Shown: piece after piece, positions 1 through 8,246 of the stretch | Layout of the letters: each line of letters starts with the position of its first letter | Numbering within the stretch: the stretch's first letter is position 1 | NCBI RefSeq assembly: GCF_030553075.1 | Contig: NZ_CP130701.1 | Span: forward strand, 868,001 to 932,000 | Source of the DNA: Halomonas sp. I5-271120 | GTDB taxonomy: Bacteria > Pseudomonadota > Gammaproteobacteria > Pseudomonadales > Halomonadaceae | DNA: 64,000 bases | Direction: 5' to 3' | Translations under genes and position numbers: made by a program | Notes under the pieces: model-generated | Told to the model about the DNA's origin: nothing | The model's input: the letters and a program-made list of their open reading frames with translations, nothing else | The model's database searches: none

Positions 1-263
1 TGTGCGTCTGCGAGATGACCCATGCCCTGGAGGCCTCACAGCCAAAGGTCTCGCGCCACTTGGCGCAGTTACGCGACTGCGGACTGGTCAAGGATCGACG
101 CCAGGGGCAGTGGGTTTACTACCGGCTGATGCCCGAGCTGCCGGCCTGGGCCCTCGAGGTGCTGGACGCCGCGGCCCGCGGCGCCGCGACAGGGCTCGAG
201 GCGCCGCTCGCACGCCTGGCCGCCATGGGCAACCGCCCAGTGCGCCAGGCGAGTTGTTGCTGA
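1..263 (+). CDS. arsR: ArsR-family arsenic-responsive repressor (5' truncated)
   Basis: The gene enters from the left edge, so only its C-terminal part (about 87 residues) is visible. The first codons read CVCEM, the metal-binding Cys-Val-Cys motif of ArsR repressors, followed by the recognition helix region (SQPKVSRHLAQLRDCGLV). The protein ends in a Cys-Cys pair, which might be an extra metal ligand. ArsR proteins bind the ars promoter and release it when As(III) binds the cysteines. The next genes, 60 bp downstream on the same strand, are an arsenate-type GAPDH and arsJ, so this is presumably the operon repressor. Confidence is high for the family; the start lies outside the window. Confidence 0.9.
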   Translation, partial: CVCEMTHALEASQPKVSRHLAQLRDCGLVKDRRQGQWVYYRLMPELPAWALEVLDAAARGAATGLEAPLARLAAMGNRPVRQASCC

Positions 264-323
264 GCGCCCTCGGCCTCAGCTCATCCTTCTTCCCCCTCGG
301 ACGATCTTTACCAGGAGCCCTCC

Positions 324-1352
324 ATGACCCTTCGCATCGGCATCAACGGCCTCGGCCGCATCGGTCGCCTGGCGTTGCGCCGCCTCTGGGCCGAGCGCGA
401 CGCCCAGGCCCTCGAGCTCGTCGCCGTCAACGATCCGGGCGGCGATGCGGCCACCTTCGCCCACTTGCTCGAATTCGACTCGGTGCACGGCCGCTGGTCG
501 CCGGGGGCCGGCCTTCAAGCAGAAGACGATGCCATCATCATCGACGGCGTGCGCCTGCCCTTCTCCCGCCATACCACCATCGACGACAGCGACTGGTCCG
601 GCTGTGACGTGGTGATCGAGGCCTCCGGGGTGATGAAGACCCGCGACCAGCTCGACGCCTACCTCGCCCAAGGCGTGGGCCGGGTGGTGGTCACCGCCCC
701 GGTCAAGGAAGACGGCGTGCTCAATGTGGTGATGGGCGTCAACGATCAGGCCTTCGAGCCGGCCAAGCACCGGATCGTCACCGCAGCGAGCTGCACTACC
801 AATTGCCTGGCGCCGGTGGTCAAGGTGATCCACGAGACCTTCGGCATCCGCCACGGTTCGATGACCACGGTGCACGACATCACCAACACTCAGGTGATCC
901 TCGATACCCCGAGTTCGCCAACGAAACCCGACCTGCGCCGTTCCCGGGCCTCGAGCATGAGCCTGATTCCCACCACCACCGGATCGGCCAAGGCGATCAC
1001 CGCGATCTTTCCCGAGCTTACGGGCAAGCTCAACGGCCACGCCGTGCGCGTGCCGCTGGCCAACGCCTCGCTCACCGACATGGTCTTCGAGCTCGAGCGC
1101 GAGACCAGCAGCGAGGAGGTCAACGCCGCCCTGAAAGCCGCCGCCGAGGGCGAACTCGCCGACATACTGGGCTATGAGGAGCGCCCGCTGGTCTCCATCG
1201 ACTACCGCACCGATCCGCGCAGCGCGATCGTCGATGCGCCCTCGACGCTGGTGATCAATAACACCCAGCTGAAGCTCTACGCCTGGTACGACAACGAATG
1301 GGGCTACGCCAACCGCACCGTCGAGCTGGCCCTTAAAGTCGGCCGAGCCTGA
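324..1352 (+). CDS. ArsJ-associated glyceraldehyde-3-phosphate dehydrogenase
   Basis: 342 residues, full GAPDH length. The N-terminus carries the NAD-binding Rossmann motif [16 protein letters not shown], and the catalytic cysteine sits in AASCTTNC near residue 155. In ars operons this paralogue uses arsenate instead of phosphate, making 1-arseno-3-phosphoglycerate, which the partner ArsJ exports; the product then breaks down to arsenate and 3-phosphoglycerate (known chemistry of the gapdh-arsJ pair). Here it lies between arsR and arsJ, 9 bp before arsJ, so a detoxification role is much more likely than glycolysis. The start ATG follows the purine-rich AGGAG at 312-316. Confidence 0.93.
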   Translation: MTLRIGINGLGRIGRLALRRLWAERDAQALELVAVNDPGGDAATFAHLLEFDSVHGRWSPGAGLQAEDDAIIIDGVRLPFSRHTTIDDSDWSGCDVVIEASGVMKTRDQLDAYLAQGVGRVVVTAPVKEDGVLNVVMGVNDQAFEPAKHRIVTAASCTTNCLAPVVKVIHETFGIRHGSMTTVHDITNTQVILDTPSSPTKPDLRRSRASSMSLIPTTTGSAKAITAIFPELTGKLNGHAVRVPLANASLTDMVFELERETSSEEVNAALKAAAEGELADILGYEERPLVSIDYRTDPRSAIVDAPSTLVINNTQLKLYAWYDNEWGYANRTVELALKVGRA

Positions 1353-1361
1353 GGAGGCACC

Positions 1362-2657
1362 ATGACGCTTGCCGCACGCCTGCGCGCCTTGCCGTTCGAG
1401 GTACGCCAGTACCTGCTGGTCACCGGCAACTACTGGGCGTTCACCCTGACCGATGGCGCCCTGCGCATGCTGGTGGTGCTGCACTTCCACCGGCTGGGCT
1501 ATTCGCCGCTGGAGGTCGCGCTGCTGTTCTTGTTCTACGAGGCCTTCGGCGTGGTCACCAATCTGGTCGGCGGCTGGTTGGGGGCGCGCCTGGGGCTCAA
1601 CCGCACCATGAACCTGGGGCTTGGCCTGCAGCTTCTGGCACTCGGCATGCTGCTGGTGCCCAGCACGGTGCTCAGCGTGGCCTGGGTGATGGCCGCCCAG
1701 GCGCTCTCGGGGATCGCCAAGGATCTCAATAAGATGAGCGCCAAGAGCGCGGTCAAGGTGCTGCTGCCCAAGGACGGCGCCGGCACGGTTGCGGCCGGCA
1801 CGGACGTGAACACTCAGGGCACGCTGTATCGCTGGGTGGCGCTGCTCACCGGCTCCAAGAACGCCCTGAAGGGCGCCGGCTTCTTCCTCGGCGGCCTGCT
1901 GCTGACGCTGGTCGGCTTTCGCGGCGCGATCCTCGCGCTGTGGGTCCTGCTGGTAGGGGTGCTGGCGCTATCGCTGTGGCGGCTGCGGGCAGACCTCGGG
2001 CGCCAGAAGTCCAAACCCAGATTCCGCGAGGTGTTATCGACCTCACGGGCGGTCAACGTGCTCGCGGCGGCGCGACTGATGCTGTTCGCTTCAAGGGATG
2101 TCTGGTTCGTGGTCGCCCTGCCGGTGTTTCTGTATGACGTTTACGGCTGGACCTTCTGGAGCGTGGGGACCCTGATGGCCGTGTGGGTCATCGGCTACGG
2201 CGGTGTGCAGACCCAGGCGCCGCGCCTGACTCGCATTTTCCACGGAAGCCCGGCGGCCATCACCGCCAGCTGGGCGCTGGCGCTGGCCGCGCTGCCCGCC
2301 ATACTCGCGCTCCTGCCGCTCGGCGCCGGCTCAGATACCGGCTCGAGCCCCAGCCTGGGCGCCGGCTGGCTGATCGCGGGGCTGTTGGCCTTCGGCGCGG
2401 TATTCGCCGTCAACTCGAGCTGGCACAGCTACCTGATCGTGCGCTATGCCCGCGCCGAGGGCGTATCGATGGATGTCGGCTTCTACTACATGGCCAACGC
2501 CATGGGACGCCTGATCGGCACCCTGCTGTCGGGCTGGCTCTACCAAGTTCAAGGCCTGGCCGCCTGTCTGTGGGTCTCGGCGGGACTCGTACTGGCAAGC
2601 GCCCTGCTGGCCCTGGCGCTGCCCCGAGAGAGCACGTCCAACGTCTGCCAGCAATGA
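1362..2657 (+). CDS. arsJ: ArsJ, organoarsenical efflux MFS transporter
   Basis: 431 residues, very hydrophobic, with about 12 predicted membrane segments of the major facilitator type. The N-terminal stretch with VRQYLLVTGNYWAFTLTDGA and the following LHFHRLGYSPLEVALLFLFY are characteristic of ArsJ rather than of ArsB or Acr3 pumps. It exports 1-arseno-3-phosphoglycerate made by the dehydrogenase immediately upstream; a GAGG ribosome site precedes the start. Together the pair gives resistance to pentavalent arsenate without a reductase. No arsenate reductase or ArsB/Acr3 is visible in this window, although others could lie to the left. Confidence 0.93.
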   Translation: MTLAARLRALPFEVRQYLLVTGNYWAFTLTDGALRMLVVLHFHRLGYSPLEVALLFLFYEAFGVVTNLVGGWLGARLGLNRTMNLGLGLQLLALGMLLVPSTVLSVAWVMAAQALSGIAKDLNKMSAKSAVKVLLPKDGAGTVAAGTDVNTQGTLYRWVALLTGSKNALKGAGFFLGGLLLTLVGFRGAILALWVLLVGVLALSLWRLRADLGRQKSKPRFREVLSTSRAVNVLAAARLMLFASRDVWFVVALPVFLYDVYGWTFWSVGTLMAVWVIGYGGVQTQAPRLTRIFHGSPAAITASWALALAALPAILALLPLGAGSDTGSSPSLGAGWLIAGLLAFGAVFAVNSSWHSYLIVRYARAEGVSMDVGFYYMANAMGRLIGTLLSGWLYQVQGLAACLWVSAGLVLASALLALALPRESTSNVCQQ

Positions 2658-2770
2658 TAGGCTGGCGGCTTTATCTCGCGTGCTCGTCAGACACGCTCGC
2701 TTGATCTCGTGATCTCGCGAATCCGGCGCGTTTGCCCCATGATCACCCCAACCATCGCAGGAGCCCTTGC

Positions 2771-3097
2771 ATGCCCACCCCGCTGCTCTATGTGGCCGCG
2801 GCCCTGGCCGAGATCGCCGGCTGCTTCGCCTTCTGGTCCTGGTGGCGCCTCGACAAGCCGCTCGGCTGGCTGCTGCCGGGTATGGCCAGCCTGGCGCTGT
2901 TCGCCTGGCTGTTAAGCCTCACCGATGCCGACTACGCCGGGCGGGCCTATGCCGCCTATGGCGGGGTCTATATCGCCACCTCGCTCGTCTGGTTGTGGCT
3001 GGTCGAACAGCGCGCCCCGGATCGCTGGGATCTGATCGGCGCGACCCTTTGCCTCGTCGGCGCGGGGATCATCCTGCTGGGGCCGCGCAGCGCCTGA
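2771..3097 (+). CDS. YnfA-family (UPF0060) small membrane protein
   Basis: 108 residues, the usual UPF0060 length, with four hydrophobic segments. The N-terminus [20 protein letters not shown] and the later [20 protein letters not shown] are family hallmarks. YnfA proteins resemble small multidrug resistance transporters and are thought to be inner-membrane exporters, but their physiological substrate is unsettled. I chose the ATG with AGGAG in front of it (2759-2763) and discarded an in-frame upstream ATG that lacks one. It follows arsJ by 113 bp on the same strand; a shared transcript is possible but not shown. Confidence 0.88.
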   Translation: MPTPLLYVAAALAEIAGCFAFWSWWRLDKPLGWLLPGMASLALFAWLLSLTDADYAGRAYAAYGGVYIATSLVWLWLVEQRAPDRWDLIGATLCLVGAGIILLGPRSA

Positions 3098-3136
3098 GCC
3101 AGCATGCGGACTGGCGGGACCACCCGGCACCGTTCA

Positions 3137-3472
3137 TCACCCCGTCCCCGTGGCTATCACATAGCGCCACAGGGCGGCGCTGACCATTCCCATAGCGATC
3201 GCCATCAGCGGGCTTCGCAGCCAGATCGCCACCGCGCCTGCGGCCAGCGCCGCTATCCGGGTGCCGCCATCACCGTCGACGATCATCGGAGTGATCACGG
3301 CAATCAGCACCGAGGTTGCCATGGCATCGACGAAGCGCCGCACCTTGGGGCCGATGGGTAGCCGCGACATGATCAAGAGCCCACCGATGCGCGACACCAG
3401 CGCAATCCCGATCATCATGATGATCGCCACCAGCGAGGCCGCACCGCTCGCGCTTGCAAAGGGACCCATCAT
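3137..3472 (-). CDS. azlD: AzlD-family branched-chain amino-acid export subunit
   Basis: 111 residues with four hydrophobic segments, the normal size for AzlD. Segments such as AVITPMIVDGDGGTRIAALA fit the family. It is the small partner of AzlC; together they export branched-chain amino acids or analogues across the inner membrane. The ATG at 3472-3470 overlaps the azlC TGA in the ATGA arrangement, showing translational coupling. A longer reading frame upstream lies inside azlC and was rejected. The second ATG immediately after the first is an equally possible start. Confidence 0.85.
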   Translation of the reverse strand: MMGPFASASGAASLVAIIMMIGIALVSRIGGLLIMSRLPIGPKVRRFVDAMATSVLIAVITPMIVDGDGGTRIAALAAGAVAIWLRSPLMAIAMGMVSAALWRYVIATGTG

Positions 3473-4197
3473 GATGCCGCCCGGCGAGCCGAAGCGGCAG
3501 GGCAGACCACAGCAACGCCGCCGCCCACCAGGGCCCCCACCACCACGTGAAGGTAGGGCGGTAACCAGTAATAGGCGAGCAAGGCACTCAGGGCCGCCGC
3601 TCCCCAAGGCAGCAGCATGTCACGCCGCGGAACGCCACCGACGACGATCACCAGCAAGAAACACAGCATGATCACGTCGAGCCCATAACGCTCCGGCTCG
3701 GCCAAACGACCGCCAAACATCAACCCGATACCGCTGCCCACCACCCAGGCCACCCACAGGGCGATACCGCCACCCAACAGCAGGCCCACGTTACGCTCGC
3801 CGCGCTGATATTCACCCAGCGCCATGGCCCAACTGGAGTCCGTCAAGAAAAATACCGCCGCAAACTGCTGGCGTTTGGGCAGGCTGTGCAGCCAAGGGTG
3901 CAGGGCCGCGCTCATCAACAGATGGCGGGTATGGATGGCCATGGTCGTCAGCGCCAGCGCCAGCAGGGGGAGCGGGAAGGCCCATAGCTCGAGCACGGCA
4001 AATTGCGAGGGGCCCGAGAACATCAGCGCGCTCATCAACATGGCCTCCCAGCCATGCAGCCCCTTCTGAGCGGCCGCCACGCCGAACGCCAGCCCGAAGG
4101 CAACGGTAAAGGCGGCGAGGGGCAGCATCTTGCGCACCCCACGCCAGGTGCCCGGTCGATCCAGTTTGGCCGCCGCTGACTCGACCGATGATTCCAT
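3469..4197 (-). CDS. azlC: AzlC-family branched-chain amino-acid permease
   Basis: 242 residues with about six to seven membrane segments. The FGLAFGVAAAQKGLHGWEAM and MFSGPSQFAVLELW motifs are typical of AzlC. It forms a bipartite amino-acid exporter with the overlapping azlD. Homologues carry branched-chain amino acids, so leucine, isoleucine, valine or toxic analogues are likely substrates; that is inference from the family. Its promoter lies in the 207-bp divergent region shared with the TRAP binding-protein gene, which contains a strong palindrome at 4269-4294. No Lrp/AzlB regulator is adjacent. Confidence 0.9.
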   Translation of the reverse strand: MESSVESAAAKLDRPGTWRGVRKMLPLAAFTVAFGLAFGVAAAQKGLHGWEAMLMSALMFSGPSQFAVLELWAFPLPLLALALTTMAIHTRHLLMSAALHPWLHSLPKRQQFAAVFFLTDSSWAMALGEYQRGERNVGLLLGGGIALWVAWVVGSGIGLMFGGRLAEPERYGLDVIMLCFLLVIVVGGVPRRDMLLPWGAAALSALLAYYWLPPYLHVVVGALVGGGVAVVCPAASARRAAS

Positions 4198-4268
4198 GCT
4201 CGCCCCTCCTGAGGGTGATGAAAACGCCTTCAGGCGCTAGCTCTAGCCTAGCCGTTAACGACTTTAAT

Positions 4269-4294
4269 AAAAACAAACAGGCCTGCTTGTTTTT
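4269..4294. promoter_or_regulatory. Candidate operator palindrome between azlC and the TRAP operon
   Basis: The half-sites AAAAACAAACAGG and CCTGCTTGTTTTT abut with no loop and pair at 12 of 13 positions. A hairpin without a loop is a poor terminator, while uninterrupted AT-rich-armed palindromes of this kind are typical TetR-family operators. The TetR gene at 5770 belongs to the adjacent TRAP operon and is the obvious candidate ligand. The site could control the divergent azlCD genes as well. This is inference from symmetry and position only. Confidence 0.45.
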
Positions 4295-4404
4295 TTCATG
4301 AGTGCGAACTAGGCTCAATTTCAAGGCGCCACTCTGCGCCTTGCCCAGGTGACTGGTATCACAATAGCAACAATCTGCCGACCGTCACGGCACTGGAGAG
4401 AATC

Positions 4405-5541
4405 ATGCATTCCAAGTCCACCCGACTTGCCTTGGGAGTGGCCGCCCTTGCCCTTCCTGCCTTCGCGACCTCAGCCATGGCCGCCACGTCATTCATCGCC
4501 AATTCCTTTTACGACCAGCAGCACCCGCACTCACGGTACGGCTATATCGAATGGGCCGAGACCGTCAAAGAACTGTCCGGAGGCGAGCTTCAGCCGGAAG
4601 TCTTCACCGGTACCGTGCTGCTGGCGCCGCGCGCCAACCTGCAGGGGATCCGCGACAATGTGGTGCAGGTAGCCCACCACGCCGCTGTATACACGCCCTC
4701 CGAACTGCCGGTCGCCAATGCCGTCCAGGAGCTGGGCTTCAACTTCGACGACCCGCTGATCGGCATTCTCGCCGTGACCGATTTCAGCACCCATAACGCG
4801 GTCCAGCTCAAGGAATGGGAAGACGTCGGCATCGTCTATCTCGGCGCGTACAACACCCCGCCCTATGTGCTGTTCTGCCGCGAACCTGTGCGTAATCTCG
4901 AGGAACTGCGCGGCAAGCGGATCCGCACCGCCGGCTCCACGGTCTCGGCATGGGTCGAGCAGGCAGGCGGCATACCGGTCAATGTGCCCTCCAGCGAAAT
5001 GTACAGCGGCCTGGACCGCGGCTCGCTGGACTGCGCCTCCAACGCCGCCAATGACCTGATCGACCGCTCGCTGTGGGAAGTCGCCGAATACACCACCCTG
5101 TTGCCGACCGGCATGTACTGGTCAGGCCCGCAGTGGGGCTTCAACCCATCGTTCTGGGCCGACCTCAGCGATGATCAGCGCGATGTCTTCAAGCAGGCCA
5201 CCGCCAAGGCGATGACCCGCATGATCGTTCAGTACCTGGACACCGCAGATGCGGCTCTCGAAGAAGCGATCGCCAAGGGCAACAACGTCTATGAGCCGGA
5301 AGAGGACTTGATGGCTTCCGTCGAGGCGTTTCGTGAGAAGGCACTGACGGACGTCTACGATACGGCACGTGACAAATACGGCATCGAAGACCCCCATGCC
5401 CTGATCGATGACTTCCTGGCCACCCATGCCAAGTGGGTCAAACTGCTTGCCGACGTAGACCGTCATGACGAAGACGCCCTGGCAGAACTGGCCATGCGCG
5501 AGATCTACGACACCCTGCCCGACGACTATGGCATTTACTGA
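4405..5541 (+). CDS. TRAP transporter solute-binding protein (DctP family)
   Basis: 378 residues with a clear Sec signal peptide (cleavage near ATSAMA-AT, residue 27). The body matches the DctP/TAXI-like extracytoplasmic receptors: GKRIRTAGSTVSAWVEQAGG is the conserved hinge region, with the basic residue that usually contacts the ligand carboxylate. It should deliver an organic acid or amide to the DctQ and DctM membrane subunits encoded at 6399 and 6916. The TetR gene and a MITE-like element interrupt the binding-protein and permease genes. The substrate is unknown; the linked amidohydrolase at 8247 suggests an amide-containing or peptide-like compound. Confidence 0.9.
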   Translation: MHSKSTRLALGVAALALPAFATSAMAATSFIANSFYDQQHPHSRYGYIEWAETVKELSGGELQPEVFTGTVLLAPRANLQGIRDNVVQVAHHAAVYTPSELPVANAVQELGFNFDDPLIGILAVTDFSTHNAVQLKEWEDVGIVYLGAYNTPPYVLFCREPVRNLEELRGKRIRTAGSTVSAWVEQAGGIPVNVPSSEMYSGLDRGSLDCASNAANDLIDRSLWEVAEYTTLLPTGMYWSGPQWGFNPSFWADLSDDQRDVFKQATAKAMTRMIVQYLDTADAALEEAIAKGNNVYEPEEDLMASVEAFREKALTDVYDTARDKYGIEDPHALIDDFLATHAKWVKLLADVDRHDEDALAELAMREIYDTLPDDYGIY

Positions 5542-5556
5542 TACCGCCAACTCCCA

Positions 5557-5579
5557 GGGCCGCTCTCGGCGGCCCCTTT
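5557..5579 (+). terminator. Stem-loop after the TRAP binding-protein gene
   Basis: GGGCCGC (5557-5563) pairs with GCGGCCC (5569-5575) around a 5-nt loop, followed by CTTTG. The U-tract is weak, so it may act as partial termination or 3'-end protection that gives the binding protein more mRNA than the downstream membrane subunits, which is common in TRAP operons. Confidence 0.55.
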
Positions 5580-5589
5580 GGCGACCCTT

Positions 5590-5747
5590 AGGCTGTGCCT
5601 GAAAAGTCGACGAGCGAAGGCCAGACAAGGCAAAAATCGGCGAAAGAGCGGACCGGGCTGGCGTACCAGTTTACGGGGTGTAAATGAGCATCTTGAGCCG
5701 ATTTTTAACGCCGTATGGACGAGCGCAGTACTTTTCAGACATTGCCT
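5590..5747. mobile_element. MITE-like inverted-repeat element flanked by TA
   Basis: About 158 bp with no coding capacity. The ends AGGCTGTGCCTGAAAAGT (5590-5607) and ACTTTTCAGACATTGCCT (5730-5747) are inverted repeats matching at 15 of 18 positions. A second internal inverted match (AAAAATCGGC against GCCGATTTTT) makes the whole unit foldable into a long hairpin. Counting the end as GGC...GCC, each side is bordered by TA, the target duplication produced by IS630/Tc1-mariner transposases. It is inserted between the TRAP binding-protein gene and the TetR gene. Assignment to an IS630-derived MITE is inference; no transposase is in the window. Confidence 0.6.
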
Positions 5748-5769
5748 AGCCAACCGAGGAGGCACAACG

Positions 5770-6402
5770 ATGAGCCAACGCCAGACCCAGGAAGAACGCT
5801 CGCGCCACACTCAAGCGAAGATCATGCAAGGCACGCTGGAGTGCATTCTTGAGAAGGGTATCCGCGCCACTTCGACGGTCGACGTGGCACGTCAAGCCGG
5901 CGTTTCAAGGGGCGCACTGATGCACCACTACCCCTCCAAGGAAGCGCTGATGCAGGCCGCCCTCGAAGATCTGCTTAACCAGGAGGTCGTGAGCGTCAAA
6001 GAAATGGCTGACGGCATCAAGGCGGGCACGCTGGACTTCGACACGCTGATCGACACCCTGCACGACCACTTCAAGGGCAACCTGTACATGGTCACATTGG
6101 AGTACCTCACGGCAGCCCGAACCGACGCCTCGATCAAGGAGGTCCTCGAGCCCCTGGCCGCCCGCTTCAATGCCTCGCTCGAGGCCATCTGGGAACAGCT
6201 CCTGATCAGCACCCGGCATAGCTCCCACGAGAAACGCGTCGCCCTGAACGCCACCCTGTGCATGATGCGCGGCATGGGCGCCCAGAGCATCTGGCGCGAC
6301 GACCCGGCGCTATATCGCGACATGCTGACGTTCTGGAAACAGACCCTGATCGACCAGGGCTTCAGCGAACGCGTCGCTTCGAAGCGGAGGAACCACATAT
6401 GA
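5770..6402 (+). CDS. TetR-family transcriptional regulator of the TRAP operon
   Basis: 210 residues. The N-terminal DNA-binding domain (about residues 15-60) shows the TetR pattern: TSTVDVARQAGVSRGALMHH followed by YPSKEALMQAAL. The C-terminal ligand domain is diverged, as usual. The start is the ATG 8 nt after GAGG; a longer upstream frame runs through the MITE-like repeat and was rejected. Its TGA overlaps the ATG of the DctQ gene (ATGA), so regulator and permease are co-translated, which argues that it senses the transported substrate or its product. The palindrome at 4269-4294 is a candidate operator. Confidence 0.88.
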   Translation: MSQRQTQEERSRHTQAKIMQGTLECILEKGIRATSTVDVARQAGVSRGALMHHYPSKEALMQAALEDLLNQEVVSVKEMADGIKAGTLDFDTLIDTLHDHFKGNLYMVTLEYLTAARTDASIKEVLEPLAARFNASLEAIWEQLLISTRHSSHEKRVALNATLCMMRGMGAQSIWRDDPALYRDMLTFWKQTLIDQGFSERVASKRRNHI

Positions 6403-6905
6403 CGACCGAGGGCACCCGACTCGAGATCTTCAGCACCTGGCTGAGCAAGGCCACGCTGGTGGCATCGACCCTGTTTCTGGCCTTGATGGCGCTACATGTC
6501 ACCCTGGATGTCACTCTGCGTTTCCTGATAGGCACCTCCTTTACCGGCACGCTGGAAGTGGTGTCCTTCTATTACATGATCGGCGTGGTCTTCCTGCCCC
6601 TGGCCTACGTGGAACTGCAGCGCGAGCATATCAGCGTCGATGTGCTGGTCGGCCGGTTTCCCGCTGGCATGCAGCTTGTCATCTACCTGTTTGCCGGCCT
6701 ACTGGGGCTCGCCTATTTCGGCCTGCTTGGCTACCAAAGCCTGCTGGATGCTATGCGCGCCACCGGCAGACTGGAAACCGCAATGGCCAACTTCACCTTC
6801 TACCTGTGGCCTAGCCGCTGGGCGTTACCGCTCGGTTTCGCCGCCATGTGTCTGGCAACGCTTGCCAACATGATCAAGGCCATCCGCCTGCGTCACGCCC
6901 TCTAG
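6399..6905 (+). CDS. TRAP transporter small permease subunit (DctQ family)
   Basis: 168 residues with four membrane helices, the standard DctQ architecture. The segment TGTLEVVSFYYMIGVVFLPL and the following charged QREHISVDVLV are family features. It anchors the large DctM subunit and docks the binding protein. The ATG overlaps the TetR stop by 4 bp and DctM follows 10 bp after its end, so the three are translated from one message. A longer upstream frame overlaps the regulator and was dropped. Confidence 0.88.
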   Translation: MTTEGTRLEIFSTWLSKATLVASTLFLALMALHVTLDVTLRFLIGTSFTGTLEVVSFYYMIGVVFLPLAYVELQREHISVDVLVGRFPAGMQLVIYLFAGLLGLAYFGLLGYQSLLDAMRATGRLETAMANFTFYLWPSRWALPLGFAAMCLATLANMIKAIRLRHAL

Positions 6906-6915
6906 GAGCATCAGC

Positions 6916-8223
6916 ATGACCAATCTCGAGATCGGCGTGGCAGGCATTGCCATCGCCCTGACCCTGATCGCCTTACGCGTGCCTATCGGCGTGACGCTGG
7001 GCCTGGTATCGATCGTCGGCATCAGTCAGATCACCAACTTCTCGATCGCCTGGGGCATGATTTCCGCGACCCCCTTCGACTTTGCCGGTACCTGGGAACT
7101 GACCGCTGCCCCCATGTTCCTGTTCATGGGCTACCTGTGCACCACCACCAACATGACGCAGGGCCTGTTTCAAGCCATGCGCCTGTACATGGCTCGCCTA
7201 CCAGGCGGGCTGGCGGTTTCCAGCGTCATGGCCTCGGCATTCTTTGCCGCGGCCTCGGGCTCGAGCGTGGCCACCTCGGCGGCCATGTCGCGCATCGCCG
7301 TGCCGGAAATGCTCAAGCACAACTATGACCGGGGCCTGGCAACCGGCACCGTGGCGGCCTCTGGCACCCTGGGATCGTTGATTCCGCCCAGCGTGCTGCT
7401 GGTGCTGTACGGCGTTTACGCACAGGTGTCGGTGGGCCAGCTGTTCATGGCCGGCTTCCTGCCTGGCATCGTCTCGGCGCTGCTCTATATCGCGATGATC
7501 ATGGTGCGCACGCACCTCAAGCCCAGCCTCGCCGGCCATGCCAACGTGCAATCGAGCTGGCAGGAGAAGTGGGATGCGTTCAAGGAAATCTGGCCACTGC
7601 CGCTGCTGATCGGCGCCGTACTCGGCGGCATCTTCAGCGGCATTTTCTCGCCTACCGAGGCAGGTGCCGTCGGCACCTCCATCGCCGCCCTGATCGCCCT
7701 GTCGCGGCGCACCCTGACGATAGATGCGCTCAGGCAGGCGCTGATTCAAACCGCGGTCAGCACCGCCAGCATCTTCATCATCCTGATCGGCTCGCTGTTC
7801 TTCACCCGCTTTCTGGCCCTGAGCGGCGTGCCAACGGCGTTCGCGGAAATGATCCTCAGTGTCAGCACCGAGAGCTGGTGGATCATCCTCGCCGTTGCCC
7901 TGATCTATCTGGTGCTGGGCATGTTCATCGACTCCATCGGGCTACTGCTGCTGACCCTGCCGTTGATCCTGCCGCTGGTCGAAGGTGCCGACCTGAACCT
8001 GGTGTGGTTCGGCATCATCGTCGTCAAGCTGCTCGAGGTCGGCCTGGTCACGCCCCCCATCGGTCTCAACGTCTACGTCATCAAAGGGGCGCTGGGCAAA
8101 AGCGTCACCCTTCAAGAAGTCTTTCGCGGTGTCAGTTGGTTCATCGCCATGGACATCATCGCCCTGCTGCTGATCGTGATGATTCCGGCACTCTCGCTCT
8201 ATCTCCCACAAAAAATGTTCTGA
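6916..8223 (+). CDS. TRAP transporter large permease subunit (DctM family)
   Basis: 435 residues, about 12 membrane segments. Family signatures include ASGSSVATSAAMSRIAVPEM, GTLGSLIPPSVLLVLYG and SPTEAGAVGTSIAALIAL. DctM is the sodium-coupled transport core of a TRAP system, here paired with DctQ 10 bp upstream and with the periplasmic receptor at 4405. An amidohydrolase gene begins 23 bp downstream on the same strand, which makes a transport-plus-hydrolysis unit probable. Length and motifs are complete; nothing suggests inactivation. Confidence 0.93.
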   Translation: MTNLEIGVAGIAIALTLIALRVPIGVTLGLVSIVGISQITNFSIAWGMISATPFDFAGTWELTAAPMFLFMGYLCTTTNMTQGLFQAMRLYMARLPGGLAVSSVMASAFFAAASGSSVATSAAMSRIAVPEMLKHNYDRGLATGTVAASGTLGSLIPPSVLLVLYGVYAQVSVGQLFMAGFLPGIVSALLYIAMIMVRTHLKPSLAGHANVQSSWQEKWDAFKEIWPLPLLIGAVLGGIFSGIFSPTEAGAVGTSIAALIALSRRTLTIDALRQALIQTAVSTASIFIILIGSLFFTRFLALSGVPTAFAEMILSVSTESWWIILAVALIYLVLGMFIDSIGLLLLTLPLILPLVEGADLNLVWFGIIVVKLLEVGLVTPPIGLNVYVIKGALGKSVTLQEVFRGVSWFIAMDIIALLLIVMIPALSLYLPQKMF

Positions 8224-8246
8224 CCCGTCAGTTCGAGGAAAAAACA

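Noticed and set aside
2..607. Long plus-strand frame overlapping arsR and the GAPDH gene
   Set aside because: Arg/Pro-rich shadow of two well-supported genes in another frame; no homology signal.
276..1490. 404-codon minus-strand frame opposite the GAPDH gene
   Set aside because: Antisense shadow created by high GC; composition (His/Gly/Arg rich) is typical of such frames.
7569..8246. Extended frame in front of the amidohydrolase
   Set aside because: It overlaps dctM in another frame and is Arg/His-rich; the true start is the ATG at 8247.
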